Origin: Jutongia huaianensis
GTDB lineage: Bacteria > Bacillota > Clostridia > Lachnospirales > Lachnospiraceae
Length of the DNA: 64,000 nucleotides
Assembly (NCBI RefSeq): GCF_014384985.1
Contig: NZ_JACRSX010000017.1
Coordinates: forward strand, 1-64,000
Direction of reading: 5' to 3'
Shown: piece after piece, positions 24,762-34,215 of the stretch
How positions within the stretch are numbered: the first letter of the stretch is position 1
Layout: each line of letters begins with the position of its first letter
Notes under the pieces: model-generated
What the model saw: the letters and a program-made list of their open reading frames with translations, nothing else
Told to the model about the DNA's origin: nothing
The model's database searches: none
Made by a program: the position numbers and the translations under genes

Positions 24762-26003
24762 TTATGCGTTTACTGCACGGATTGCAGTTTCAAAATCCTT
24801 TTTCAGATCCTCAATATCCTCAATACCAACACTGATCCGGATCTGATCCTCATATACTCCCGACTGGAGCTGATCTTCTTTGGAAAGATGGACCGCGATC
24901 GTAGATGCCGGATGAAGAACCAATGTCTTGGTGTCCCCAATATTGGACAGAATGTATGGAAGTTTTAATGAGTTAATGATCTCAAATGCTTTTTCCCTGC
25001 TTCCTGTCCTCACTGTGATGATCGCTCCAAATCCACCGTTTAACTGTTTCTTTGCCAGCTCATAGTACGGACTCTCCGGTAGTCCCGGATAATTTACGGT
25101 AAGTCCTGCTCCCATATCTCTCAGGAACTCTGCCAGTTTCCAGGCATTGTCACACTGTCTCTGCATTCGCAGTCCCAGAGTTTCCAGCCCCAGATTATTG
25201 AGAAATGCGTTTTGCGGAGATAAACAGGCTCCCGTATTTCGGAACAATCCATTTCGAAGCTTTGCCACATATGCCATTGGACCAAATTTTTTATAAGGTA
25301 TAAGTCCGGGATATCTCTCCGGATCCCATTGAAATTTTCCTCCCCAGGTGAGGATACCGCTGATGGCATCACTGTTTCCATTTATGTACTTTGAAGAAGA
25401 GTTTACCACCACATCAGCTCCAAGCTCCAGCGGCTTTACCAGATAAGGAGTTGCCACGGTATTGTCTATGACAAGAGGCAGTCCATGGGAGTGTGCCATA
25501 TCTGCCACTGCCTGAATGTCTGTGACATCCAGCTTCGGATTACCGATAGTCTCTGCAAAGATTACTCTCGTCCGGTCTGTGATGAGCTTCTCATAAGCCT
25601 CCGGCTCATTCTCTGTCACATACCTTGTAGTGATCCCGAATCTTTCCAGATCCTCGAAAAGCTCCACAGTGCCGCCGTAAAGTCCGGCTGCCGCAACCAC
25701 CTCGTCCCCGGTCTGCAGGATATTGGCCAGTGCATTAAATAATGCCGCCATCCCGGAAGCACATGCGACACTTGCCACTCCGTGCTCCAGTTTTGTAATT
25801 CTCTTTTCAAATGCCTCCACGGTAGGATTATTGATCCGGGTGTAAGAAAACCCCATCGCCTTATTCGTGAAGATATTTTCCAGATCTTCGGCACTTTTGT
25901 GCTGAAAGGCACTGCTTTGATAAATCGGTGTATGAGTGGCTCCGTAAGGATCCTCCTGTGGTACACCGTGCAAAAGCATTGTGTTAAATCCATACTCTGT
26001 CAT
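24762..26003 (-). CDS. metY: O-acetylhomoserine sulfhydrylase, MetY-type
   Basis: 413 residues of the Cys/Met-metabolism PLP enzyme family. It has the PLP-binding Lys in VVNSSSKYINGNSDAISG (about residue 206), the SRxN-like loop FSYTRINNPTVEAFEKRI near the N-terminus, and the C-terminal VLHPASTIAVHLSKEDQLQSGV. MetY joins sulfide, or in Wolinella a protein thiocarboxylate, to O-acetylhomoserine to form homocysteine. The neighbouring hcyS/F/D genes favour the carrier-bound substrate. First gene of the sulfur block, 45 nt downstream of the -10. Confidence 0.93.
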   Translation of the reverse strand: MTEYGFNTMLLHGVPQEDPYGATHTPIYQSSAFQHKSAEDLENIFTNKAMGFSYTRINNPTVEAFEKRITKLEHGVASVACASGMAALFNALANILQTGDEVVAAAGLYGGTVELFEDLERFGITTRYVTENEPEAYEKLITDRTRVIFAETIGNPKLDVTDIQAVADMAHSHGLPLVIDNTVATPYLVKPLELGADVVVNSSSKYINGNSDAISGILTWGGKFQWDPERYPGLIPYKKFGPMAYVAKLRNGLFRNTGACLSPQNAFLNNLGLETLGLRMQRQCDNAWKLAEFLRDMGAGLTVNYPGLPESPYYELAKKQLNGGFGAIITVRTGSREKAFEIINSLKLPYILSNIGDTKTLVLHPASTIAVHLSKEDQLQSGVYEDQIRISVGIEDIEDLKKDFETAIRAVNA

Positions 26004-26047
26004 TTGTTTTCTCCAATCCCTTTAATCTCTATCAACTTACTAGGGAT

Positions 26048-26076
26048 ATATTACACCCCTTTTCATACTTTGTCAA
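26048..26076 (-). promoter_or_regulatory. Sigma-A promoter of the sulfur block
   Basis: Minus strand TTGACA (26071-26076), 17-nt spacer, TAATAT (26048-26053). It is the only strong promoter seen for the ~11-kb co-directional block. The sequence from the -10 onward (ATATATCCCTAGTAAGTTGA) and the ATAATTCCTA just upstream of the -35 are places where an Rrf2/CymR-type dimer could bind; no exact consensus match is claimed. Confidence 0.8.
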
Positions 26077-26146
26077 TAGGAATTATCAAAAAATGTTCCC
26101 GATTGGATTTTTCTCCTGAGATGAGGCAATCCGGTCCAAAACGTCA

Positions 26147-26177
26147 ACAAGCGCCGCACCTTTCGTACGACGCTTGT
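26147..26177 (-). terminator. Hairpin after the lectin/Ig surface protein gene
   Basis: A 7-10-bp stem ACAAGCG(TCG) / (CGG)CGCTTGT about 40 nt past the stop. On the minus strand the following sequence is TGACGTTTTGG, a weak U-tract. Confidence 0.5.
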
Positions 26178-26214
26178 GATTTTCTCTCTGATCTCTCAGA
26201 AATGTTATTCTGTT

Positions 26215-29200
26215 TTATTTGAATGCTGTTACATACAAATACAGGAAGTATGTCTTATCATTCTGCTTTACAGTTACACGCATCAGGGATTTTCCCTTCT
26301 TCTTTGCGGTGTAACGCCCTTTTTTGTTAATCGGCAGTGCCTTCTTATTGTATGACACATACTTCACCTTTGCACTCTTTTCCAGACCATAGATCTTGAT
26401 CTTTGTTGACTTCTTCAGCTTTCTCTTCTTAGCGATCAGAATCGTAGGAGTCTTGATTCGGCCGGACTTAAACTTCTTCAGCTCGGTCGCATTCTTAAAC
26501 TTCTTCCGAACTTCAATCTTGACAACCAGACGGTTGCTGTATTTGCCCTTAACTGCTGTAATAGTAAGAGTTGCTTTTCCTTTTTTCTTTGCCTTGATAA
26601 CACCCTTCTTATTCACAGTAGCGACTTTCTTGTTTGTAGATGTTACGATCACTGTCGCACCCTTACATTTCATCATCTTCAGCTTTGCTTTAGATCCCTT
26701 CTTCATTACCTTATGAAGCTTGAAGCCTGGAATCTTGTATGCATTGGCCAACTCCAGAAGCTGCGAATAAGTATATGGACATCCACCATCCTTCAATCGC
26801 TGGTTTACTGCATCCTGCTCTGCCGAAGACATCTCATTCCATTCCTTCTCACCGGATGAAATAATATCCTTTGTGAGATCATCCACTTTCTTAACGATAT
26901 CACCGGTTGAATCTTTTCCGTGATCCTCTACAAATTGATCCACTCTGCTGATCTGATCCGGTGTCAACTGTGATGACGTTGCAGCCGGTACCGTTGTTGT
27001 CAAGGTATTCGGACTTGTCACCGGTGAAGCAGACGGTTTTCCACTTGGTGCCGGAGATTTACCTGCATTCGGATCATTACTTGGTGATACGGATGGACTT
27101 GGGCTTGCATCGTCTCCCGGCTCACCGCTTGGTGATACGGATGGGCTTGGGCTTGCATCGTCTCCCGGCTTACTGCTTGGTGATGTGGATGGGCTCGGAC
27201 TTGTACTTGGCGATGGGCTCGGACTTCCCGTCGGCTGACTGGACTGTACCGGCTTCGGCTCAGAAATAATATCCGGAGATCCACCTTCAATCTGTTCCGG
27301 TGTGAGATCCTTCAATATACCATCATCAACCGTAGCATCCTTTCGAACGGCAACTACCTTGTAGGTACCGTCTGCCGGCAGATTGGAGAAGATCACCTTT
27401 CCTTCGCCGCCCCCGCTCCAGTAATTGCCGGACTTGTCATATACATATTCCTTCTTATCCGGATCGTATGTAACTCCCAAAGAGGTATACTTACCATCCT
27501 TCTTTACCATAATACCGTATTTATATTCCGGATCAGCCGGATTTACTACAACGGAAATGGTATCATCCTCGTTATTTTCTAAGGTGTTCTTATCATCATA
27601 ATCACCGATCTTTGCATTGATTTCCGGTGCTACGATAACAACATCTGTGGTTGTTTCTCTCTTAGCATAGATAATATACTGCTCATTCTTATCTACTGTA
27701 AAGATCAGCTTGCCGCCCGCTTTCGCCGGTCTGTAATATCCCGGGAGCTCCTTCGTAAAGATCGTCGGATGCTGTTCAATATTATGTTCATCGACCGTTG
27801 GAATGTCAAGCAACGGTGTTCCGGTGCCACTCGCCTTTACAATGGCATACACTGTATCTTCCATAGTCGGTGATACTACGATCAGTCTCTTTCCATCCTC
27901 ATTAGAATCCTCAATCTTTACATCGGAATCTGTACGGGTTGTATCATATTTTGAAGAATCAATCGTTCCCTTATACGAACCGTTTCCGGTCACCTTAACG
28001 CCAATCTTTTTGTCGATCTCGTCCGTTGTCAGCCTGTAGCTGCGGTCTGTGGCATCTTCGATCGGTGTGAATTTTCCATCGTCACTCCAGATACCCCACT
28101 GATAAGTCAGGGAATCATGAGAATCCTCCGGTGTAACACCAGTAATGTCTGCAGTCAGGATCGTTCCCTCTCGCTTCACCTCATATGGATCGCCATTCGC
28201 ATCCTTTTCTGTTGTTTCGTTAATAATGCCAACCGTTCCCTTAATGGATTCTCTTTGCTGTGTTGTTGTATATGGGAAAGAACGTCTGGTTCCATAGTAA
28301 CCGCTGTCCTCGTCTGCAGTAACAGATACCACCAGATCTTTATTCAGATCTTCTTTTCTCAGAGTATAATTCTTGCCGGTAGCACCTTCGATCTTTGTCA
28401 GAGTACCATCTGTCGCACGGATAGACCACTGATATGTCAGAGTGGCCTTTGCTCCCTCCGGTGTGATCTTATCAATATTGGCAGTCAGAACTGTGCCTTC
28501 CTTATTCAGGTCATTTCCTTCCTCATCCGTTGCATCATTCTCGATAACAGGTCTGCCTCCAATGGCAACCGGTGCCGGTGTGGCAGATGGTGCGTCTGAC
28601 GGTGCCGGTGTTGGTGTTGCTGCTGCCGGAACAGAAAGCGCCTCCTGTGAGGTTGCCTCTCCTGTATAATCATCCGAATCGTCCTTTGCTTTTACCGTCA
28701 GATAGAGATCCTTTCCCTGATCTGCTTCTTTGATAACATAGGACTTGTCTGTACCGACAATCTCTTCCTTGCCTGTTTCCGGATCCTTGGCAACCCACGT
28801 GTACTCCAGCTGATCCCCGATCGTGGAATCCTTTGGACTTACCAGCTTATCAAGATTCGGTACCAGAACAGTTCCCGGTTCCAGCTCGTCATCCGAATTC
28901 TTCTTATCAATTGACGGAGAGCCGGTCAACGGCTTTTTGGTATGTGTCGCATCAAACGGATCAGAGCTTACGACACTTCCCTCATATTTATTCTTTCCAA
29001 CCAGCTCCACCTTAATATTATGATCGATCAGATCTCCTGTTAATGTGATTCTGTCATTGGTAGTAGAAATCTCTTTCCATACGCCGGTATCCTTATCCTC
29101 ATAATACCATTTATAAACATAATCAGCATCATCCGGTGTAACATTGCTCACGTCTGCAATCAACTGGGTACCCACTTCAATTTTGGTAACTCCGTCTCTT

Positions 29201-30564
29201 AACCTGATCGCCGGCTTACCCTTCATGGTCTCCTTCGGAGCATCTGTGGATTCAGGCTCTTTTACGTTTGGATTTACTACCTTGTCCTCGATCGTGCTGC
29301 CGGATATGATAACATCCTCACCCAGGCTGTCCTTCAGTTTCTGATTATCTCCCGGCATACCACCGAACTCGATATAATAACCGGAAATCGTAGCATCATT
29401 TGGCCAGTCATTCCAACGGCCATACTCATACTGACCATAATATCCAAAGCCCTCCTGCTGCATCGAAGTACCACCGTTTGGCTCTACATGGCTGCCATTT
29501 TCCCAGTTTGAGAAACAGCCGGTATAAGCTTCAAATCCACCATCGCCGGAACCATATCCGCAGGAATTGATCTGCTGTCCAAATTCCAGTCCCTTCTCCG
29601 GACCGCTGACCCAGCGCCATACAAAGTTTGGATCATCCGGACCCTGAAATGCAGGAAGCTTCTCTGTTTCCTTGCCTGCTTCAACGTCTGCCAGAGACAT
29701 TCTGGTACATCCGATCCATCCCATCTTGGCATAATTGCTATAAAGCGGGAAGGTAGAATACAGAAAACGATCCTCACCACGGGATGTCAATGTTGCCAGA
29801 TATCCTGTGACACCGCTAAAATTAGCCGTCTGTGCCTCCTCATAAGCCTTCTTCCATGAGCCTGTCTCCCAGCCGTATGCTTCCTTCGCAAATGGAACAT
29901 ATCCATAGAAATGACCATTGTAATAATGAAGCTGTACTTCCTTCTCATTGATCGTCACCTTCATATCAGAGCTTGACAGCGTCGTTGCTGTAATGCTGAC
30001 CTCCTGCTTACCATCCTCACTGGTAGTAAAGCGAAGGGTACGGAGATATGACTGCACCTCGCTGATAAGTGCACCCTGCGGTGTAGCATCAGATCCGTAT
30101 GCCGAATCAAAATCAAAGGTAATAGACTCATACATAGAGGTACTGTCTGTGGAAAGCTCTTCATTACTACTTCCCTGACTGACACCACCCTCTGTGCCAT
30201 ACTTTTCGTCAAGACTTTCCTTGGTGAGAATACCCTTACCGGTAATCTTTTTGCCCAGGTAATCCTCAATCGTTGTCCCCGTTACTCTGATATATCCACT
30301 GTCAGAGCTTCCGGACGTAACTGTATCGCTTGCCTTTACAGTCAGGTTGTGTATTCTTTTTGACTTATTGGCAACTGTAACAGTCAGATCCGGATATGTA
30401 TAATATCCGTTGGAAGAGATTTTTGCATCACCAAATGTAATGGTCGCTTCCCCGTCTGCTTTTGCACTTAACGGGCTTGCAAATTCTCCGCCAAAAAGAC
30501 TCAGTACCATAGACAAAACCAACAACCATGATATGCTGCGTTTTCTCATTCTTTTTCGGTTCAT
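26215..30564 (-). CDS. Giant secreted protein: C-type-lectin-like domain, Ig-like repeats, lysine-rich end
   Basis: 1449 residues. A Sec signal peptide (about 1-35) is followed by a beta-rich region (36-210). A C-type-lectin-like domain comes next (about 215-410: AKEAYGWETGSWKKAYEEAQ, GYLATLTSRGEDRFLYS, FVWRWVSGPE, FSNWENGSHVEPNGG, YIEFGGM). At least four Ig-like repeats then share the pattern 'G.VL.A.I..VTP..A...LTYQW...DGT...I.GAT...Y.L...D' (about 450-900). A Ser/Pro/Asp low-complexity stalk (about 1110-1190) precedes a lysine-rich C-terminus with a Big2-like unit (ATVIVTSTNKKVATVNKKGV). There is no LPxTG, SLH or membrane anchor, so retention, if any, may be by charge. Probably binds glycans or matrix; the ligand is unknown. 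Confidence 0.88.
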   Translation of the reverse strand: MNRKRMRKRSISWLLVLSMVLSLFGGEFASPLSAKADGEATITFGDAKISSNGYYTYPDLTVTVANKSKRIHNLTVKASDTVTSGSSDSGYIRVTGTTIEDYLGKKITGKGILTKESLDEKYGTEGGVSQGSSNEELSTDSTSMYESITFDFDSAYGSDATPQGALISEVQSYLRTLRFTTSEDGKQEVSITATTLSSSDMKVTINEKEVQLHYYNGHFYGYVPFAKEAYGWETGSWKKAYEEAQTANFSGVTGYLATLTSRGEDRFLYSTFPLYSNYAKMGWIGCTRMSLADVEAGKETEKLPAFQGPDDPNFVWRWVSGPEKGLEFGQQINSCGYGSGDGGFEAYTGCFSNWENGSHVEPNGGTSMQQEGFGYYGQYEYGRWNDWPNDATISGYYIEFGGMPGDNQKLKDSLGEDVIISGSTIEDKVVNPNVKEPESTDAPKETMKGKPAIRLRDGVTKIEVGTQLIADVSNVTPDDADYVYKWYYEDKDTGVWKEISTTNDRITLTGDLIDHNIKVELVGKNKYEGSVVSSDPFDATHTKKPLTGSPSIDKKNSDDELEPGTVLVPNLDKLVSPKDSTIGDQLEYTWVAKDPETGKEEIVGTDKSYVIKEADQGKDLYLTVKAKDDSDDYTGEATSQEALSVPAAATPTPAPSDAPSATPAPVAIGGRPVIENDATDEEGNDLNKEGTVLTANIDKITPEGAKATLTYQWSIRATDGTLTKIEGATGKNYTLRKEDLNKDLVVSVTADEDSGYYGTRRSFPYTTTQQRESIKGTVGIINETTEKDANGDPYEVKREGTILTADITGVTPEDSHDSLTYQWGIWSDDGKFTPIEDATDRSYRLTTDEIDKKIGVKVTGNGSYKGTIDSSKYDTTRTDSDVKIEDSNEDGKRLIVVSPTMEDTVYAIVKASGTGTPLLDIPTVDEHNIEQHPTIFTKELPGYYRPAKAGGKLIFTVDKNEQYIIYAKRETTTDVVIVAPEINAKIGDYDDKNTLENNEDDTISVVVNPADPEYKYGIMVKKDGKYTSLGVTYDPDKKEYVYDKSGNYWSGGGEGKVIFSNLPADGTYKVVAVRKDATVDDGILKDLTPEQIEGGSPDIISEPKPVQSSQPTGSPSPSPSTSPSPSTSPSSKPGDDASPSPSVSPSGEPGDDASPSPSVSPSNDPNAGKSPAPSGKPSASPVTSPNTLTTTVPAATSSQLTPDQISRVDQFVEDHGKDSTGDIVKKVDDLTKDIISSGEKEWNEMSSAEQDAVNQRLKDGGCPYTYSQLLELANAYKIPGFKLHKVMKKGSKAKLKMMKCKGATVIVTSTNKKVATVNKKGVIKAKKKGKATLTITAVKGKYSNRLVVKIEVRKKFKNATELKKFKSGRIKTPTILIAKKRKLKKSTKIKIYGLEKSAKVKYVSYNKKALPINKKGRYTAKKKGKSLMRVTVKQNDKTYFLYLYVTAFK

Positions 30565-30636
30565 GAATTTATCCCTCCTATAATTTATGTATTTTATATC
30601 GGAAAAGTTTTCCTTTTCCTTTACAGCTTAATAGTA

Positions 30637-31845
30637 TCATTTATTCAGCAAATATTCAACCGCTCTTTCCATCTGATTATCAATGGTCAAACCGCTTTTT
30701 TTCTGGGTATAAGTCGTTTCATCCAAGGCCACGGAAATATCCGGTTCCAGACCTGTTCCATGGATATTTCTTCCCTTTGGCGTATAATACTTTGAGGTAG
30801 TCAGTTTCAATGCCGTACCATCCGGCAGATCAAATACCGTCTGCACGATCCCTTTTCCAAATGTCGTGTTTCCCACAAGAACTGCTTTTTTGTAATCCTG
30901 CATCGCTCCGGAAAATACCTCTGATGCACTGGCCGAATTTTCATTCACCAGAATCGCAACCGGTTTATCAAAGCTCTCCTCATCGGTCGCACTGTAAACC
31001 TCCTTCTCGCCGTTCTTATCCTTGGTATAAACCAGAGTTCCCTTCGGCAGAAGCCGGTCAAGCATATCCACAGCGGTACTCAGAAGTCCTCCTCCATTAT
31101 TCCGCAGATCAATGATCAACGACTTCTCACCTTCCTTCTCCAACTTCTTTAAAGCATCCCTGAACTGCTGCTTTGTCACCTCTTCAAAGGAGCTGACAGC
31201 GATATAGCCAATCTTGTTATCCAGCATTCTGGATTCCACTGTCTGGGAATGAATTTCCTTTCGTGTGATCATATATTTTTTCTGATGTCCGTCACGCAGT
31301 ACCGTAACCTTCACTTTCGTCCCGGCATCTCCCTTTGTCTTACTGATCAATGCTGTGAGATCCATTCCCTGCGTCGAAATGCCATCCACTTCAACGATCA
31401 TATCTCCGGACTTCATCCCTGCCTTCTCTGCCGGTCCTCCCTTTATGGTCTGTACAATGCTGATCGCCCCGTCTGTTGCGCTCTGGCTTACAACCGCACC
31501 AATACCACAATAATTTCCGGAAGTTTTTTCCTTCATATCCTGATATTCCTCTTCATTGTAATAAGCAGCATATGTATCCCCCAGGCCGTTTACCATCCCC
31601 TTGCAGACAGCATCCTGCATTTTTTCCTGGTCAATGTCATCCAGAAAAAACTGATTTACATAAGACTGAATCTCTGTCATTTTCCGCTGCAGACTGCTGT
31701 TGAGAATACTGTTAGAGCTCCCATGCAGCACCATGGTCAGATCGATCCTCCCTGTCGCCGTCATTATCACACATCCCAGCAGAACACATGTGATCACCGA
31801 CAATGCTCCTCCCAGAAATCCCTGCCAGAATTTTTTGTCTTTCAT
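30637..31845 (-). CDS. ctpA: S41 carboxyl-terminal processing peptidase
   Basis: 402 residues from the ATG at 31845 (AAAGGTGTGG upstream). There is one N-terminal transmembrane segment (about 12-32) and a PDZ domain (about 95-185: GGPAEKAGMKSGDMIVEVDGIS). The S41 catalytic core has the nucleophile Ser in NENSASASEVFSGAM and the general-base Lys in TTFGKGIVQ. CtpA-type proteases cut exported proteins and regulators of peptidoglycan hydrolases. It follows the EnvC-like gene, which is itself next to ftsEX, a frequent arrangement in Firmicutes. A terminator between the two genes suggests its own or read-through expression. Confidence 0.93.
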   Translation of the reverse strand: MKDKKFWQGFLGGALSVITCVLLGCVIMTATGRIDLTMVLHGSSNSILNSSLQRKMTEIQSYVNQFFLDDIDQEKMQDAVCKGMVNGLGDTYAAYYNEEEYQDMKEKTSGNYCGIGAVVSQSATDGAISIVQTIKGGPAEKAGMKSGDMIVEVDGISTQGMDLTALISKTKGDAGTKVKVTVLRDGHQKKYMITRKEIHSQTVESRMLDNKIGYIAVSSFEEVTKQQFRDALKKLEKEGEKSLIIDLRNNGGGLLSTAVDMLDRLLPKGTLVYTKDKNGEKEVYSATDEESFDKPVAILVNENSASASEVFSGAMQDYKKAVLVGNTTFGKGIVQTVFDLPDGTALKLTTSKYYTPKGRNIHGTGLEPDISVALDETTYTQKKSGLTIDNQMERAVEYLLNK

Positions 31846-31910
31846 AAAACCACACCTTTCCATTTCTCTATCTCATTATATAACTTTATTTTCCCCTTCT
31901 ATGACTTAAA

Positions 31911-31942
31911 ATACCTGCAGCGCTACCCTGTGCTGCAGGTAT
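31911..31942 (-). terminator. Terminator between the EnvC-like gene and ctpA
   Basis: Perfect 11-bp stem ATACCTGCAGC / GCTGCAGGTAT with a 10-nt loop, followed on the minus strand by TTTTAAG, 13 nt past the M23 gene stop. Confidence 0.7.
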
Positions 31943-31954
31943 CCTTTTGTTCCC

Positions 31955-33247
31955 TTACGGTTGTTTTACATAATACATCGGATTTACATAATTTCCTGAT
32001 TTGTACATAGCAAAATGCAGATGGGGACCTGTAGATATGCCGGTGGATCCGGACTTGGCAATCACCTGCCCCTTTTCCACATGCTTTCCCACGGAAGTCC
32101 TTAGCTGGGAACAGTGCATATAATAAGAATAAATGCCCCCTCCATGATAAATTGCCACATAATTTCCGGCTGAAGAAGAATACGCTGCAGTTACAACCTT
32201 TCCTTCCTTGCATGCCAGCACATTTGTTCCCGTGTTAACCGCAATATCAACACCTTTATGATAGCTGCTGGCTCCTGCCGTCGGTGCTTTTCGATATCCA
32301 AATGTGGAAGTAATCCTTCCGGATACCGGCAGCGGCCACGCATATTCTCCGGTAGTTGGCACGATCTGAACCGTATTTCCATCCTGCTCCTGGGCAGAAA
32401 TATTGTCTCGATTCTGCTGCAAAAGGTCTTCTATTTCCTGTTCCTGTGCCGCGATCTGTGCCGCATAACTTGCCACATTCTTTTTATTATCACTAATAAG
32501 TCCCTGATAAACCTTTATCTGACGGGTCTTTTCTTCGGAGAGCTGCTCCACCTTTTCTTTCTCATATTTCAGAGAATTTTTCGTTGCAACTACTTCCTTC
32601 TGCTTCTCCTCCGCTCTCTGCTGCGCCAGAGTCACTTCATCCAGCACCTGCTGATATCTGTTGAGCAGAACCTTATCATAATCTGTGACCTTTTCAACAT
32701 ATTCCTCTCTGCTGAGAAAATCTGCCAGACTACGGGATTTCATCAAATATACGAGATAATTATTGTCCGAATTTTCGTACATATATTTGATATGCGCTTT
32801 CATCCCGTCATACTGTTCCTGCTGCAGACTCTGTGCCTTTTCGTACTCTTCATGGACCTCCTGGATCTCTTCTTTGATCGCTTTCATTTCCTCTTTGTTA
32901 CTTTCAATGTTATCCAGCAGGTTCATCATCTGCATATCCAGAGTTCTCACATATTTATTTACATCATCTGCAAATTGCTGAATGTTATCCAGCTTTTGTT
33001 CCAGAACCTTCTGTTCTTCTTCCAGTCCCTGTTTTTTCTTTTCTGCCGCGTCCAGCTGCCCCTGATAGCTGTTATCCCCGGAAGTGCTGCTTGTATCCGG
33101 GTCTGTTCCCTCGCTCTGCTGAGGTGCCGCATATACTTTATCCATGTTTTTCAGTCCCGGCAGCTCCGTCTTAACAAAACCAGAAGCTCCTGTCAGTACA
33201 GCACCCGCCAGCCATACACCGGCCGCAATCTTCCATCTGCGTCTCAT
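31955..33247 (-). CDS. EnvC/PcsB-like murein hydrolase activator or M23 peptidase
   Basis: 430 residues with an N-terminal signal or anchor (AAGVWLAGAVLTGASG), a long coiled coil (about 50-285, three heptad stretches rich in Glu/Lys/Gln) and a C-terminal LytM/M23 domain (about 300-425). The zinc ligand motifs are kept: YHKGVDIAV (HxxxD) and HLHFAMYKSG (HxH), so it may be a true endopeptidase rather than a degenerate activator. Its coiled coil would be moved by FtsEX, encoded directly upstream (65-nt gap), to open peptidoglycan during division. Start ATG has GGAGTGAG upstream. Confidence 0.9.
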   Translation of the reverse strand: MRRRWKIAAGVWLAGAVLTGASGFVKTELPGLKNMDKVYAAPQQSEGTDPDTSSTSGDNSYQGQLDAAEKKKQGLEEEQKVLEQKLDNIQQFADDVNKYVRTLDMQMMNLLDNIESNKEEMKAIKEEIQEVHEEYEKAQSLQQEQYDGMKAHIKYMYENSDNNYLVYLMKSRSLADFLSREEYVEKVTDYDKVLLNRYQQVLDEVTLAQQRAEEKQKEVVATKNSLKYEKEKVEQLSEEKTRQIKVYQGLISDNKKNVASYAAQIAAQEQEIEDLLQQNRDNISAQEQDGNTVQIVPTTGEYAWPLPVSGRITSTFGYRKAPTAGASSYHKGVDIAVNTGTNVLACKEGKVVTAAYSSSAGNYVAIYHGGGIYSYYMHCSQLRTSVGKHVEKGQVIAKSGSTGISTGPHLHFAMYKSGNYVNPMYYVKQP

Positions 33248-33312
33248 CCTGTCTCACTCCATTCCTTCTGCACAATTCATTTCACCCGGTCTGCTTTCCC
33301 TGCATCCTTCAT

Positions 33313-34215
33313 TTACACCTGAAGATGCTTCCGGACAGACATAGTACTTCCCAGTACCCCAATACCAATACCGATTCCCATACATAAAGGAACCAGCACC
33401 TGAAATACCTGACCTGTGCTTACAAACGCAAGCCAGCCGGAAAGTGCAGAAAAATGTGCCACAATAAAGGATACTACATTTTCATACATAATTCTCAGGA
33501 TCACCAACGGAACGGCCGCTCCGATGATCCCCATTGCGATTCCCTCCACAATAAAAGGCAGACGCACAAAGAGATCTGTTGCTCCGATCAGTTTCATGAT
33601 CGCAATTTCGTCTTTCCGCACATTGATTCCCATATCTACCGCAGAGTAGATCAGGAATACCGATACCAGGATCAGCAGTATGATAATTGAAACAGACACA
33701 TAACCGATGAGCATATTAAAGCTTCCAAAGCCTGTCGCCGCATCCTGTGCACTGTTTACCTTTCTGACTCCACTCAGTCCTTCGATAAAGGATACCATCT
33801 CTGACTGCTTTGTTACATCCTTCAGATAAACCTCATAAGAGGCAGAATGCTCCAACGGATTATCATTTCCAAATACGTTCATCAGCTCCTTCTGATCCTC
33901 CAGAATTTCCGACTGGAAACGCTTCCATGCCTCCTCCGCCGAAACAAAATCGACCCGTTCTACTTCCTTTCGTGCTTTGATCTGTTCTCCAATGCTGCTG
34001 ATCTGCGCATCCGTTGCTTCCTCATCAAAAAACACGATAATTCCCACGGTACTTTCTGCGTTATACACCATATGTTGAAAGTTGGTAAATAATGAATAGA
34101 ATACTCCCAGCAGGAACAGACACGCTGTAATGGTTCCGATGGCGGCCAGCGAAAATATTTTATTTTGGATAATACTCTTAATGCCCTGTTTCAGGCCATA
34201 CCATAATGTACTCAC
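33313..34215 (-). CDS. ftsX: Cell division protein FtsX
   Basis: 300 residues, four membrane segments (near 22-42, 170-195, 220-245 and 265-290), with the extracellular loop between the first two, as in FtsX. Start is GTG at 34215, which overlaps the ftsE stop as GTGA and is preceded by GGGGGGAT inside ftsE, so translation is coupled. FtsX is the membrane half of the FtsEX complex, which controls cell-wall hydrolases; the EnvC-like protein encoded next is the expected partner. Confidence 0.94.
   Translation of the reverse strand: MSTLWYGLKQGIKSIIQNKIFSLAAIGTITACLFLLGVFYSLFTNFQHMVYNAESTVGIIVFFDEEATDAQISSIGEQIKARKEVERVDFVSAEEAWKRFQSEILEDQKELMNVFGNDNPLEHSASYEVYLKDVTKQSEMVSFIEGLSGVRKVNSAQDAATGFGSFNMLIGYVSVSIIILLILVSVFLIYSAVDMGINVRKDEIAIMKLIGATDLFVRLPFIVEGIAMGIIGAAVPLVILRIMYENVVSFIVAHFSALSGWLAFVSTGQVFQVLVPLCMGIGIGIGVLGSTMSVRKHLQV

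Noticed and set aside
27018..27290. Tandem short repeats considered as a CRISPR or VNTR array
   Set aside because: They encode the Ser/Pro/Asp stalk of the large surface protein in frame; there are no spacers and no cas genes.
32258..33322. 354-codon open frame on the + strand
   Set aside because: It lies fully antisense to the EnvC-like gene, has no ribosome site and is rich in Leu/Phe/His as expected for the complement of coiled-coil codons.
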